Assembly (NCBI GenBank): GCA_009841605.1 | Contig: VXLM01000023.1 | Span: 1-64,000 of the forward strand | From: Dehalococcoidia bacterium | GTDB lineage: Bacteria > Chloroflexota > Dehalococcoidia > Lucifugimonadales > VXLM01 | DNA length: 64,000 nt | Direction of reading: 5' to 3' | Shown: one piece after another, positions 1 to 7,714 of the stretch | Position numbering within the stretch: position 1 is the stretch's first letter | Layout: each line of letters opens with the position of its first letter | Translations under genes and position numbers: made by a program | The notes under the pieces: generated by a model | Databases searched by the model: none | Told to the model about the DNA's origin: nothing | What the model saw: only the letters and a program-made list of their open reading frames with translations

Positions 1-535
1 GTTCAACCGTAGTCTCGAACGGTCGTGCTCTGACAATAGCCCGGGCGATCCGCCGTGACCTTCGCTCCTCTCCGAGTCGGTAAATGAGATTGGCCAGGCT
101 TTCCTCGTCCGTGTCGTTGACGATCTCCTTGGCCGATCTTCCGATGGAGGGGCCGAACCGCATGTCCAGCGACGCTTCCTTCGAGAAAGCGAACCCGCGA
201 GAGGCGCTGTCGAGTTGGAGTGACGAGACTCCAAGATCGAACAGGACCCCGTCGCAGGGGAGAAAATCGTGCTCGGCGGCGACTTCGGCGATGTTTACAT
301 AACTGGTCTCGACCAGCCTTACCGACTCACGAAACCGGGAAAGCCGGTCTTCCGCGACCGCAAGCGCCTCTCGATCCAAGTCCAGACCGAGCAGTCGGGC
401 AGGGGGATCGCAGTGGCCGAGAATGGCCTCTGCGTGACCGCCCTCTCCGTTTGTGCAGTCGACATAGTTTCCATCCGAACGCGGCTGGAGCGCTGATACG
501 ACCTCATCCACCATCACAGGCTTGTGATGAATCAC
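1..535 (-). CDS. rsmH: RsmH, 16S rRNA (cytosine-1402 N4) methyltransferase (partial)
   Basis: RsmH is a SAM-dependent methyltransferase that modifies C1402 of 16S rRNA in the ribosomal P site. The readable part is the N-terminal 178 residues; the C-terminus runs off the left edge. It shows the family opening 'HKPVM' followed by DEVVSAL, the SAM-binding motif DCTNGEGGH (residues 26-34), GLDLD (50-54) and DGVLFDLGVSS (95-105), all in the usual RsmH order. No ATG fits; GTG at 533-535 gives the family-typical N-terminus, with an internal ATG seven codons later as the alternative. The gene diverges from mog. RsmH usually opens a cell-division cluster, but what follows here lies outside the window. 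Confidence 0.93.
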   Translation of the reverse strand, partial: MIHHKPVMVDEVVSALQPRSDGNYVDCTNGEGGHAEAILGHCDPPARLLGLDLDREALAVAEDRLSRFRESVRLVETSYVNIAEVAAEHDFLPCDGVLFDLGVSSLQLDSASRGFAFSKEASLDMRFGPSIGRSAKEIVNDTDEESLANLIYRLGEERRSRRIARAIVRARPFETTVE

Positions 536-713
536 CTGGCACCCTCTAGAGAGCAATGCTGCGTGCTACACTGTTAATGTGCTGCGGCCCGGTGCAAGGC
601 ACCTAAAAGCCGGTTATGTCCGAGTCTCACAGATGCGACGAAGGACGTGCAAGAGATTTTGAATATAGTTTTATACTTTTTCTAAACATTGACTGAATAA
701 ATCGTATGTTCCA
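536..713. other. Divergent intergenic region rsmH/mog
   Basis: This 178-bp gap separates divergent rsmH and mog. The half next to mog (about 650-713) is clearly AT-rich and could hold its promoter. An extended -10-like TGCTACACT (564-572) reads toward mog but has no matching -35. No hairpin or small ORF was seen. Confidence 0.4.
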
Positions 714-1220
714 ATGACCACTTCCGAACACAGTTTCAGCTTCGCCGTCCTAACTAGCAGCGACGCAGGCGCGAAAGGTGAGCGCGAGGACACTAGCGGC
801 GACGCCGTCGTCGAGATGATGACTGCAGCCGGATTCAAGCTAATCCACCGCGACATTGTCCCCGACGAGGCCGACCGGATAGCTGAGCGCTTGACCGCAT
901 GGAGCGACGGCGGCGACGTGGACGTTATAGTTACGACGGGCGGCACCGGCCTCGGCCCTCGCGACGTCACCCCGCAGGCAACCGCCTCCGTTGTCGAGTT
1001 TCAAGTTCCGGGCATCGCCGAGGCCATGAGGACGGAGACCACGCGGATCACACCGATGGCCATGTTGAGCCGCTCCGTCGTCGGCGTCCGCAACGGCTGC
1101 CTCATCGTCAACCTGCCTGGCAGCCCCAAGGGAGTCCGCGAGACCCTCGATGTCGCGCTGAAAGCCCTGACGCATGGCCTTGAAATGCTCCAAGGCTGGC
1201 GCGGCCACCCCTCTCACTAG
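714..1220 (+). CDS. mog: MogA/MoaB-family molybdenum cofactor biosynthesis protein
   Basis: This 168-residue protein belongs to the MogA/MoaB family, which binds molybdopterin and, in MogA, adenylylates it before molybdenum insertion. The defining motif TTGGTGLGPRD is at residues 74-83, preceded by VLTSSDAGAKGEREDTSG near the N-terminus and followed by NLPGSPKG near residue 140. The length fits a stand-alone family member rather than a MoeA fusion. The ATG at 714 has no good ribosome binding site, but it gives the normal N-terminal length. No other cofactor genes lie nearby, so MogA and MoaB cannot be told apart from context. The gene symbol is approximate. Confidence 0.88.
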   Translation: MTTSEHSFSFAVLTSSDAGAKGEREDTSGDAVVEMMTAAGFKLIHRDIVPDEADRIAERLTAWSDGGDVDVIVTTGGTGLGPRDVTPQATASVVEFQVPGIAEAMRTETTRITPMAMLSRSVVGVRNGCLIVNLPGSPKGVRETLDVALKALTHGLEMLQGWRGHPSH

Positions 1221-1301
1221 AAAACCATAGAGACCTTGAGCATGTGGACGAAGACCTCGCTCTTCAATCTTTCCGCCCCCGGTGAAGGACTCCAACCATC
1301 T

Positions 1302-1624
1302 ATCCTTCCCCCACCGGGGCTGACAGGGGTATGTAAAACGGATTTGTAGCTATGATTTGGCCCCGTCTCCCTGTCATTCCGAGCGTAGCGAGGAATCTAA
1401 AGCCCGTCACCGCAAGACCGGACAGCCAGTGCCGCGCCTTTATCGTGACCAAGAGTGAAACGGAGGAAGAATCTCTATATCAGCTTTACGTTGGGGCAGA
1501 AATTTTAGATTCTTCACTTCGCTGCGATCCGCTCAGAATGACAATTTCGAGGTTGCTTTCTGGTCAACGGAGAATGGGGTGATAATCAAATACATATCCC
1601 TGTCAGCCCCACCGGGGGAAGGGT
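1302..1624. repeat. Nested inverted-repeat element (MITE-like)
   Basis: The mog-trmD gap holds an element of about 320 bp bounded by imperfect inverted repeats of about 35 bp (1302-1336 and 1588-1624), which share the core CCCCAC..GGGGCTGACAGG. Inside sits a second inverted pair: 1370-1400, beginning TGTCATTCCGAGCGTAGCG, and its partner at 1508-1547 ending CAGAATGACA. No transposase is encoded, so this looks like a non-autonomous element or a repeat nested in another repeat. The rest of the 425-bp gap shows no gene. Confidence 0.75.
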
Positions 1625-1645
1625 TAAGGAAGGCGGCGACTTAAC

Positions 1646-2392
1646 ATGCGCTTCCACGTCCTGACCATCTTTCCCGGCATGTTCGATAGCCCCTTCGCGG
1701 AGGGTGTGGTGCATCGCGGCATCGACGCGGGGCTCATCGAACTGCACGTGCACGATATCCGCGACTACACGCACGACCGGCATCGTTCGACTGACGACTA
1801 CACCTTCGGCGGCGGCCCGGGTATGTTGATGAAGCCCGAGCCCCTGTTTGAGGGAGTGGAATCCATCCGAGCGAAACATGACACGCCCGAAAACGCTCCC
1901 GTGATCTTGCTGACTCCCCAAGGCGAGCGTCTCAAACAGCCCCTTGTCGAGAAGTTCGCCGGCGAAGATGACCTCATTCTCATCTGCGGACGCTACGAGG
2001 GATTCGACGAAAGAGTTCGCGAGAACCTCGCCACTCACGAGATCAGCATCGGCGACTACGTTCTCAACGGTGGCGAGGCGGCCGCGATCGTCCTCGTCGA
2101 GGCGGTAGCGCGTCTGGTCCCCGGCGTTGTAGGCTCCGACGAATCGACCCGCAATGACTCGTTCACCACCGGCGTGCTCCAGCACCCACAGTACACCCGC
2201 CCAGCCGATTTTCGCGGCATGACGGTACCGAAAGTTCTTCTCTCAGGAGACCACGCCCGCATCGAGCAGTGGCGTAGACGCGCGTCCCTCCGTCGCACCT
2301 TACAGCGTAGACCCGACCTGCTTGAAGACGCCGAACTCTCCCGAGAGGATAGAGAGTTCCTCGACTCGTTAAAGGAAGAAGGTCACCAATAA
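1646..2392 (+). CDS. trmD: TrmD, tRNA (guanine-37 N1) methyltransferase
   Basis: TrmD methylates G37 beside the anticodon of a subset of tRNAs (Leu, Pro, Arg), preventing +1 frameshifting. The 248-residue length is normal. Visible SPOUT/TrmD hallmarks are the N-terminal LTIFPGMF, TFGGGPGMLMKPEP (residues 53-66), ICGRYEGFDERV (about 113-124) and the knot loop SIGDYVLNGGEAA (about 134-146). A GAAGGCGG stretch lies a little upstream of the ATG. The gene is followed by rplS, the common bacterial pairing, but the 167-bp gap and a possible promoter before rplS suggest rplS also has its own transcript. Confidence 0.97.
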   Translation: MRFHVLTIFPGMFDSPFAEGVVHRGIDAGLIELHVHDIRDYTHDRHRSTDDYTFGGGPGMLMKPEPLFEGVESIRAKHDTPENAPVILLTPQGERLKQPLVEKFAGEDDLILICGRYEGFDERVRENLATHEISIGDYVLNGGEAAAIVLVEAVARLVPGVVGSDESTRNDSFTTGVLQHPQYTRPADFRGMTVPKVLLSGDHARIEQWRRRASLRRTLQRRPDLLEDAELSREDREFLDSLKEEGHQ

Positions 2393-2450
2393 CTAGACCG
2401 GAATACCCATGTCCTAGATGAGATCTGTCAATACCACCGTCTCGATTCTG

Positions 2451-2480
2451 TTGCATCGCACACCCTCATGCGGCTACACT
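2451..2480 (+). promoter_or_regulatory. Putative sigma-70 promoter of rplS
   Basis: TTGCAT (2451-2456) and TACACT (2475-2480) are 18 bp apart, in a GGCTACACT context. The predicted start would leave a leader of about 75 nt before rplS. Confidence 0.5.
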
Positions 2481-2559
2481 TGATGAGTTACACAAGTGAG
2501 CGAACCATCAAACGCCCACCTTCCAAGCAGCACTCAATCCCCTTTAGGACGAACCTACA

Positions 2560-2913
2560 ATGGAAGCCCATCATCTCGCGCCCGTGGCGGCCAACCCCGA
2601 AGTAGACGACTTTCGTCCCGGAGACTCCGTCCGGGTTACGATCAAGGTTAGAGAAGGTGACCGTGAGCGGACGCAGGTCTTTGAGGGTGTCGTCCTCCGC
2701 AGGCGAGGTCGCGGTCCGGGCGAGAGCTTCACCGTCCGCCGTGTATCGCAGGAAGTGGGCGTCGAGCGCACCTTCCTCGTCCACTCACCCATTGTCCAGA
2801 GCGTCAAGATCGTCCGGCACGGCAAGGTGCGCCGGGCGCGCCTCTACTACCTTCGCGGCCGCTCAGGCCGCAGCGCGCGCATCAGGGAAGACCGCAGGCG
2901 CAGCGGGCGCTAG
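2560..2913 (+). CDS. rplS: Ribosomal protein bL19
   Basis: bL19 sits at the 30S-50S interface of the ribosome. The 117-residue product has the family core: [20 protein letters not shown], then [32 protein letters not shown] and a basic C-terminus [18 protein letters not shown]. The first dozen residues before DDFRPGD are a short extension. The C-terminal tail is strongly Arg-rich, as expected for an rRNA-binding surface. It lies downstream of trmD on the same strand. Confidence 0.97.
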   Translation: MEAHHLAPVAANPEVDDFRPGDSVRVTIKVREGDRERTQVFEGVVLRRRGRGPGESFTVRRVSQEVGVERTFLVHSPIVQSVKIVRHGKVRRARLYYLRGRSGRSARIREDRRRSGR

Positions 2914-3021
2914 GCTTTCGGCTCTGCCGACCCAATCGCCATCAGTTGAGGCCGATCCGCCCCGGTTATTTTCCTTTTTCCCAGGCGCTCCCTATACAAG
3001 AATTTCTTTTCGGCCCCATCG

Positions 3022-3036
3022 CCGAACGGCTATAAT
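3022..3036 (+). promoter_or_regulatory. Putative extended -10 promoter of the LeuB-like gene
   Basis: A consensus TATAAT (3031-3036) sits in a GGCTATAAT context about 39 bp before the ATG at 3075. No good -35 is seen, so it would depend on the extended -10. Confidence 0.45.
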
Positions 3037-3074
3037 ACTTGCCTGCCCCGACACCCAAACGCAAAGGAAATTCG

Positions 3075-4121
3075 ATGTACAAAATTGGAACGATACCTGG
3101 AGACGGCACAGGGCCTGAGGTTACTGACGAGGCCATGAAGGTGCTGGCGGCGGTCGCCCAGAAGAACGAGATCGACTACGACGTGGTCGAGTACGACATC
3201 GGCGGGGAGCGATACAAGAGGACGGGAGAGATCCTGCCCGACTCCGTCCGCGACGAGCTCGGAACGTTGGACGCGGCCTTCCTCGGTGCCATCGGCCACC
3301 CAGACGTCACGCCGGGCATCCTCGAAAAAGGCATCCTGCTGACGCTCCGCTTCCACTACGAGATGTACATCAATCTGCGCCCAGTCAAGCTCTTTCCGGG
3401 CGTCTGGACTCCCATCAAGGACAAGGGCCCTGAAGACATCGACTTTGTCGTTGTGCGCGAGAACACCGAGGGCATCTACAAGGGTCTTGGCGAGTTCCAG
3501 CACAAGGGAACGCCCGACGAGATCGCCATTCAGATATCCGAGAACTCTCGGAAGGGCGTCGAACGATGCATCCGCTACGCATTCGATCTTGCCCAGACTC
3601 GCGACCGTAAGGAGCTAACCCTCGTCGGCAAGACCAACGTCCTCACCTATGCCATGGACCTGTGGGAGCGCACCTTCCACGAGGTAGGCGAAGAGTACCC
3701 TGATATCAAGCTAGACTACGCCCACGTCGACGCGACCTGCATGTGGATGGTCAAGAACCCGGAGTGGTTCGACGTGATCGTCACCGACAACCTCTTCGGC
3801 GACATCATCACCGACCTCGCCGCCATGATCCAGGGCGGGCTCGGCATCGCCGCGGGCGGCAATATCCGTCCTGACGGCTTTTCGATGTTTGAGCCGATGG
3901 GCGGTTCTGCCCCGAAGTACGCGGGGCAGGGCGTCATCAATCCGCTGGCCGCGATCGGCGCGATGGGCATGATGCTCGACTTCCTCGGCGAGAAGACCGC
4001 CGCGAAGCAGGTCGAGAACGCGATCGTGTCGGTCACGTCCGAGAAGATCCACAGCCTCAGCGCCGGCCGGATGGGCTACTCCACTTCGGAAGTCGGGGAC
4101 CTCGTCACAAGCTACCTGTAA
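3075..4121 (+). CDS. Isocitrate/isopropylmalate dehydrogenase-family protein
   Basis: This 348-residue NAD(P)-dependent beta-decarboxylating dehydrogenase opens with KIGTIPGDGTGPEV, has the substrate-loop segment RFHYEMYINLRPVKL, VVVRENTEGIY, and metal-binding Asp residues in NLFGDIITDLAAM, then GGSAPKYAGQGVINPLAA. The start at 3075 follows an AAAGGAAA ribosome binding site; an in-frame start 12 codons upstream lacks one. The true leuB is its convergent neighbour, and this copy is from a different subgroup (ENTEGIY, LGAIGHPD). It could therefore act on another 2-hydroxy acid such as malate or tartrate, or on homoisocitrate or isopropylmalate. The substrate is not decided by sequence reading. 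Its 3' end overlaps leuB by 17 bp tail to tail. Confidence 0.85.
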   Translation: MYKIGTIPGDGTGPEVTDEAMKVLAAVAQKNEIDYDVVEYDIGGERYKRTGEILPDSVRDELGTLDAAFLGAIGHPDVTPGILEKGILLTLRFHYEMYINLRPVKLFPGVWTPIKDKGPEDIDFVVVRENTEGIYKGLGEFQHKGTPDEIAIQISENSRKGVERCIRYAFDLAQTRDRKELTLVGKTNVLTYAMDLWERTFHEVGEEYPDIKLDYAHVDATCMWMVKNPEWFDVIVTDNLFGDIITDLAAMIQGGLGIAAGGNIRPDGFSMFEPMGGSAPKYAGQGVINPLAAIGAMGMMLDFLGEKTAAKQVENAIVSVTSEKIHSLSAGRMGYSTSEVGDLVTSYL

Positions 4122-5205
4122 TCAGGTCGCCCATCTGCCTCGTGCCTACGACCTCGCCGCCGCCTCTGGCGAGGTCCGGCGTGCAGTAGCCCTCCGCTAG
4201 GACGCCCTCGACGGCTCGCTCGACCGCGTCCGCTTCCTCCGAGAGACCCAGCGAGTACCGCAGCATCATCGACGTGCTGTAGATTGCCCCGACGGGATTT
4301 GCGATCCCCTGGCCCGCGATGTCAGGCGCGCTCCCATGTACCGGCTCGTACAGCCCGAACAGCTGCTTACCGCTGCCGGCGGCTCCCGGCGCCTCGGCGA
4401 GGCTAGCGGAAGGCAGCATCCCCAGCGAACCGGTCAGCATGGCGGCCTCGTCCGACAGCAGGTCACCGAAGATGTTGTTCGCCACGATCACGTCAAACTG
4501 CGCGGGATTCCGAAGCAGCTGCATGGCGAGATTGTCCGCAAGGATGTGCTCCAACTCGACATCCGGATACTCTTCCCCGACCTCGGTGGCGACCTCACGC
4601 CAGAGCCGGGATGACTCCATCACGTTGAACTTGTCCGTGGACACCAGCTTGCCCCGCCAGCTCCGGGCCAACTCGAACCCAACCCTGACGACCCGCGCGA
4701 TCTCCTCCTCGCTGTATTTCAGCGTGTCCATGCCGCGCCGCTTCCCCGTCTTGGTCGACCAGCGCTTCTTCGGCTTCGAGAAATACAGTCCCCCGATCAG
4801 CTCGCGCAGGACTATCAGGTCGACCCCTTCGAGGTACTCAGGCTTCAAAGAGCTCGCAGCATAGAGCGCGGGATGCGACTTGGCCGGACGGATGTTGGCG
4901 AACAGCCCAAACTCGCGCCTAATTTTGAGAATTCCCTGCTCGGGACGCTCCTCGGCGTCGGACACGTCCCATTTCGGACCGCCCGCCGCGCCGAACAGCA
5001 CCGCGTCGACGTTGTAGCAGGCCTCAAGCGTCTCATCGGGCAGTGCCGTGCCGTACCGGTCGATAGCGTGGCCGCCGATCGGCCCCGATTGCACGTCGAA
5101 CCGGTGCCCGAACCGCTCCCCTACCTCGTCCAGCACCTTCACCGCCTCGCCAATGACCTCAGGCCCGATGCCGTCTCCCGGCAGGACCGCAATTCTGAAC
5201 TCCAA
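4105..5205 (-). CDS. leuB: LeuB, 3-isopropylmalate dehydrogenase
   Basis: LeuB oxidises and decarboxylates 3-isopropylmalate in leucine synthesis. The product is 366 residues and has RIAVLPGDGIGPEV, DAVLFGAAGGPKWD, the substrate helix GILKIRREFGLFANIRPAK, VLRELIGGLYF and NNIFGDLLSDEAAML, the classical bacterial LeuB set. I chose TTG at 5203-5205 because GGGAGGAA lies just upstream at normal spacing. A GTG eight codons further upstream would bury that ribosome binding site in the coding sequence. The gene converges with the LeuB-like gene, sharing 17 bp. No leuA, leuC or leuD is nearby. Confidence 0.93.
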   Translation of the reverse strand: MEFRIAVLPGDGIGPEVIGEAVKVLDEVGERFGHRFDVQSGPIGGHAIDRYGTALPDETLEACYNVDAVLFGAAGGPKWDVSDAEERPEQGILKIRREFGLFANIRPAKSHPALYAASSLKPEYLEGVDLIVLRELIGGLYFSKPKKRWSTKTGKRRGMDTLKYSEEEIARVVRVGFELARSWRGKLVSTDKFNVMESSRLWREVATEVGEEYPDVELEHILADNLAMQLLRNPAQFDVIVANNIFGDLLSDEAAMLTGSLGMLPSASLAEAPGAAGSGKQLFGLYEPVHGSAPDIAGQGIANPVGAIYSTSMMLRYSLGLSEEADAVERAVEGVLAEGYCTPDLARGGGEVVGTRQMGDLITGSL

Positions 5206-5310
5206 CGCCTTCCTCCCTATGTGTCGCACAGATGGAATAGGTCAGTTATTATATCGGAACGATTGCCCCACAGGCCCAAAGAATCAGGGAGTTGGAATGG
5301 TGAGAAGGCC

Positions 5311-6483
5311 ATGACGGTTACCACGGACGCTGTCATCATCGGTGGCGGAGTCATGGGGACGAGCATCCTCTACAACTTGGCGTCACGCGGAGTGCGCTCG
5401 TCCATCCTGCTGGAGAGGGACACGCTCGGCTCCGGCTCAACGGGACGATCCTCCGGCGCGGTGCGGATGCACTACTCCACGACCGTGAACGCCCAACTCG
5501 CCTGGGAGAGCCTCAAGATATTCCGCAACTGGGACGATGCCGTTGGGGGAGGAGACTGCGGGTTCGTCCACACTGGCTACATGGTATTTGTGCCCGAGGA
5601 GTCGCACGCGGGGCTCAAGCACAACATCGCCCTCCAGCAGGCCGTCGGCATCGAGACGGAGATCATCTCTAAGGATGAGGCCCGGGAGCTTGCACCGGCC
5701 TTCGACTACGCGGACGGTGAATCGTACGCTTGGGAACCGCAGTCAGGACACGCCGACCCTTCCGGCACGGCCATGGCCTACGCCGCCCGCTCGCGAGAGA
5801 TGGGCGCGGAGATCGTCCTTGAGTCACCCGTCACCGACGTCGAGATCGAAAACGGCAGAGTGGTGGCCGTGAATACCGCCACCGAGCGCTATGAAGCGCC
5901 CATCGTCGTGATCGCCACCGGCCCTTGGTCGGGACGCTTCATGGCCCGGCTAGGCTACGATCTGCCCCTGGAAGCCACTCGACACGAGGTGTTCCTCATC
6001 CGCCGACCCATGGACAGGCTGCCCTTCCATCCCGGCGGAGGCGATATGGCGAACCTGACATACTTCCGCCCGGAGGGCTCCGATCTCACACTCGTCGGCA
6101 ACGGCAACGCGGAGGATGTCGCCGACCCCGACGACTACAGCCCGACCATCCATGCAGACCATCTCGAGGACGTTTGGCTTCGCCTAGCCCGCCGAATCCC
6201 GGACATCATGGACGGCGAGCTTTTCACCGGGTACGCCGGCCTGTACACCTCCACGCCCGACCTGCACCCGATCATCGACCAAGTGGACGGCGTCGACGGC
6301 CTCTACCTCTGCACCGGCTTTTCAGGACACGGATTCAAGCTGGCGCCCGCCATAGGTATCTGCATGGCCGAGATGATACTGGACGGCGAGTCGAAGCTCG
6401 TCGACTTCACCCCCCTGCGGATGTCCCGGTTTGCAGAGGGCAATCTGAATACCACAACCTACAAGTTCAAGGTGATAGCATAG
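5311..6483 (+). CDS. FAD-dependent oxidoreductase, sarcosine oxidase beta/DAO type
   Basis: This 390-residue flavoprotein has the dinucleotide-binding motif GGGVMG at residues 11-16, followed by the acceptor acidic residue in LLERD and the loop GSGSTGRSSGAVR. The C-terminal FAD contact region reads YLCTGFSGHGFKLAPAIG. This is the DAO/sarcosine oxidase beta-subunit family, which oxidises N-methylated or amino-acid substrates. There is no signal peptide, so it is cytoplasmic. The lipoprotein gene 50 bp downstream has a betaine-binding-like domain and its own strong ribosome binding site, so the pair may deal with glycine betaine or its demethylation products. That link is inference. No partner alpha, gamma or delta subunit is encoded. 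Confidence 0.85.
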   Translation: MTVTTDAVIIGGGVMGTSILYNLASRGVRSSILLERDTLGSGSTGRSSGAVRMHYSTTVNAQLAWESLKIFRNWDDAVGGGDCGFVHTGYMVFVPEESHAGLKHNIALQQAVGIETEIISKDEARELAPAFDYADGESYAWEPQSGHADPSGTAMAYAARSREMGAEIVLESPVTDVEIENGRVVAVNTATERYEAPIVVIATGPWSGRFMARLGYDLPLEATRHEVFLIRRPMDRLPFHPGGGDMANLTYFRPEGSDLTLVGNGNAEDVADPDDYSPTIHADHLEDVWLRLARRIPDIMDGELFTGYAGLYTSTPDLHPIIDQVDGVDGLYLCTGFSGHGFKLAPAIGICMAEMILDGESKLVDFTPLRMSRFAEGNLNTTTYKFKVIA

Positions 6484-6533
6484 GGATCGGCCAATCCGGC
6501 AAAACACGCTGAAACCTCTGACGGAGGAGACCC

Positions 6534-7673
6534 ATGAATCCTGCTCCACGCTCGATTGTATCCGCTCTTGCTCTCGCCGGAATCCTCTTGGTCGTGATGG
6601 TGACAGGAGCATGTTCCGAGCAGGAATCGCCCCTCATCGCCGGTGACCGGGCCACCCCCACCTCCACGCCTACCATGGATGAGTTGGTGCAGGCCGCTGT
6701 CGACGCCACGGCCACTCCGACGCCTGTCCCGCTCCCAACCTCAGTACCCGTCGTCGTGCCAACCGCAACCCAAGAACCTACCGCCGTTCCTACACACGAG
6801 CCCACTTCTACCCCGGAACCAACCGCGACGGCGGTCCCGGCAGGACAGACGCCGGAGCCCACGGCAGTCACGACCGCTCAGACCCCTGAGCCTGCGTCGC
6901 CGACACCCACTCCCGCTCCACCACCGACGGCCACTCCCGTTCCCGAACCGACGGCTCCGCCGGCCATAGCCGTGGATCCGACTCACACGCCCGCACCGTT
7001 GCCGGACGACTACAGCCTCAGAACTCACGGCCCGCCACCCATCGAGCTTATCAAGTTCGCGCAATGGGACGAGAACCGCGTCAAGCTTGGCAACTGGGTG
7101 GCCGGCTACATCATCGCTCACGGTCTCGATCACCCCGTGCGGGTCATCGAGATGGAGCCGGAGGAATACAAGGACAAGCTGCCACACTCCGACGTCGACA
7201 TCGTCATGGAAGCAGATCCGGTCTGGGCGAAGCCCTACGTGGATGCCGGAATCCTCATTCTGCTTGGCCCGCTGTCCGATGCCAGTCCTGACACGGTCGT
7301 TGCCGTCAACGCAAGCATATGGACACGCGCCCCGAAGGTGGGCCAGTTCCTCGAACAGTACGAGTGGAACGGTGAGCAGCTCACGGAACATTCAAAGAAG
7401 ATCAGGGGAGGGCGCATCGCCGTCCGTGAGAACATCATCGGCCTTTCATACATTGAGGATAACAAGCCGGTCTGGAGTCAATGGGTCGATGACAATACCG
7501 CGACACTGGTCGAAACTGCCGTCACCGGCGGTAAAGTCGGCCACTGCCGCCAGTTCGAGGAAAGGCGCACGGCAAGCTTCACGAGAATCTGTATCGACGA
7601 CCCGTCGATAAGCATCACCGACAGCGCAAGGCGCGTCGATGCTTCCGCGCCGTCAACGGACACTTCAAGCTGA
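6534..7673 (+). CDS. Pro/Thr-rich lipoprotein with a divergent OpuAC/glycine betaine-binding-like domain
   Basis: The 379-residue product has a hydrophobic signal (residues 8-24) ending in a lipobox TGAC, with Cys27 as the lipidation site. A low-complexity linker of about 120 residues follows, dominated by TPTP, PEPT and PAP steps, and it would hold the domain away from the membrane. From about residue 165, KFAQWDENRVKLGNWVAGYI, EADPVWAKPYVDAG and the segment near SYIEDNKPVWSQW resemble substrate-binding proteins of the OpuAC/ProX class. The domain is only about 200 residues and lacks the full two-lobe length, so it may be shortened or altered in function. A GGAGGA ribosome binding site precedes the ATG. 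No permease or ATPase is adjacent. Confidence 0.6.
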   Translation: MNPAPRSIVSALALAGILLVVMVTGACSEQESPLIAGDRATPTSTPTMDELVQAAVDATATPTPVPLPTSVPVVVPTATQEPTAVPTHEPTSTPEPTATAVPAGQTPEPTAVTTAQTPEPASPTPTPAPPPTATPVPEPTAPPAIAVDPTHTPAPLPDDYSLRTHGPPPIELIKFAQWDENRVKLGNWVAGYIIAHGLDHPVRVIEMEPEEYKDKLPHSDVDIVMEADPVWAKPYVDAGILILLGPLSDASPDTVVAVNASIWTRAPKVGQFLEQYEWNGEQLTEHSKKIRGGRIAVRENIIGLSYIEDNKPVWSQWVDDNTATLVETAVTGGKVGHCRQFEERRTASFTRICIDDPSISITDSARRVDASAPSTDTSS

Positions 7674-7675
7674 TG

Positions 7676-7707
7676 TACAGTGCCGCGTAAATGAGCGCGG
7701 CACTGTA
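7676..7707. terminator. Bidirectional hairpin terminator between lipoprotein gene and leuS
   Basis: ACAGTGCCGCG and its exact complement CGCGGCACTGT form an 11-bp stem with a short loop between the convergent genes. There is no long T-run on either side. Confidence 0.6.
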
Positions 7708-7714
7708 ATGCCCG

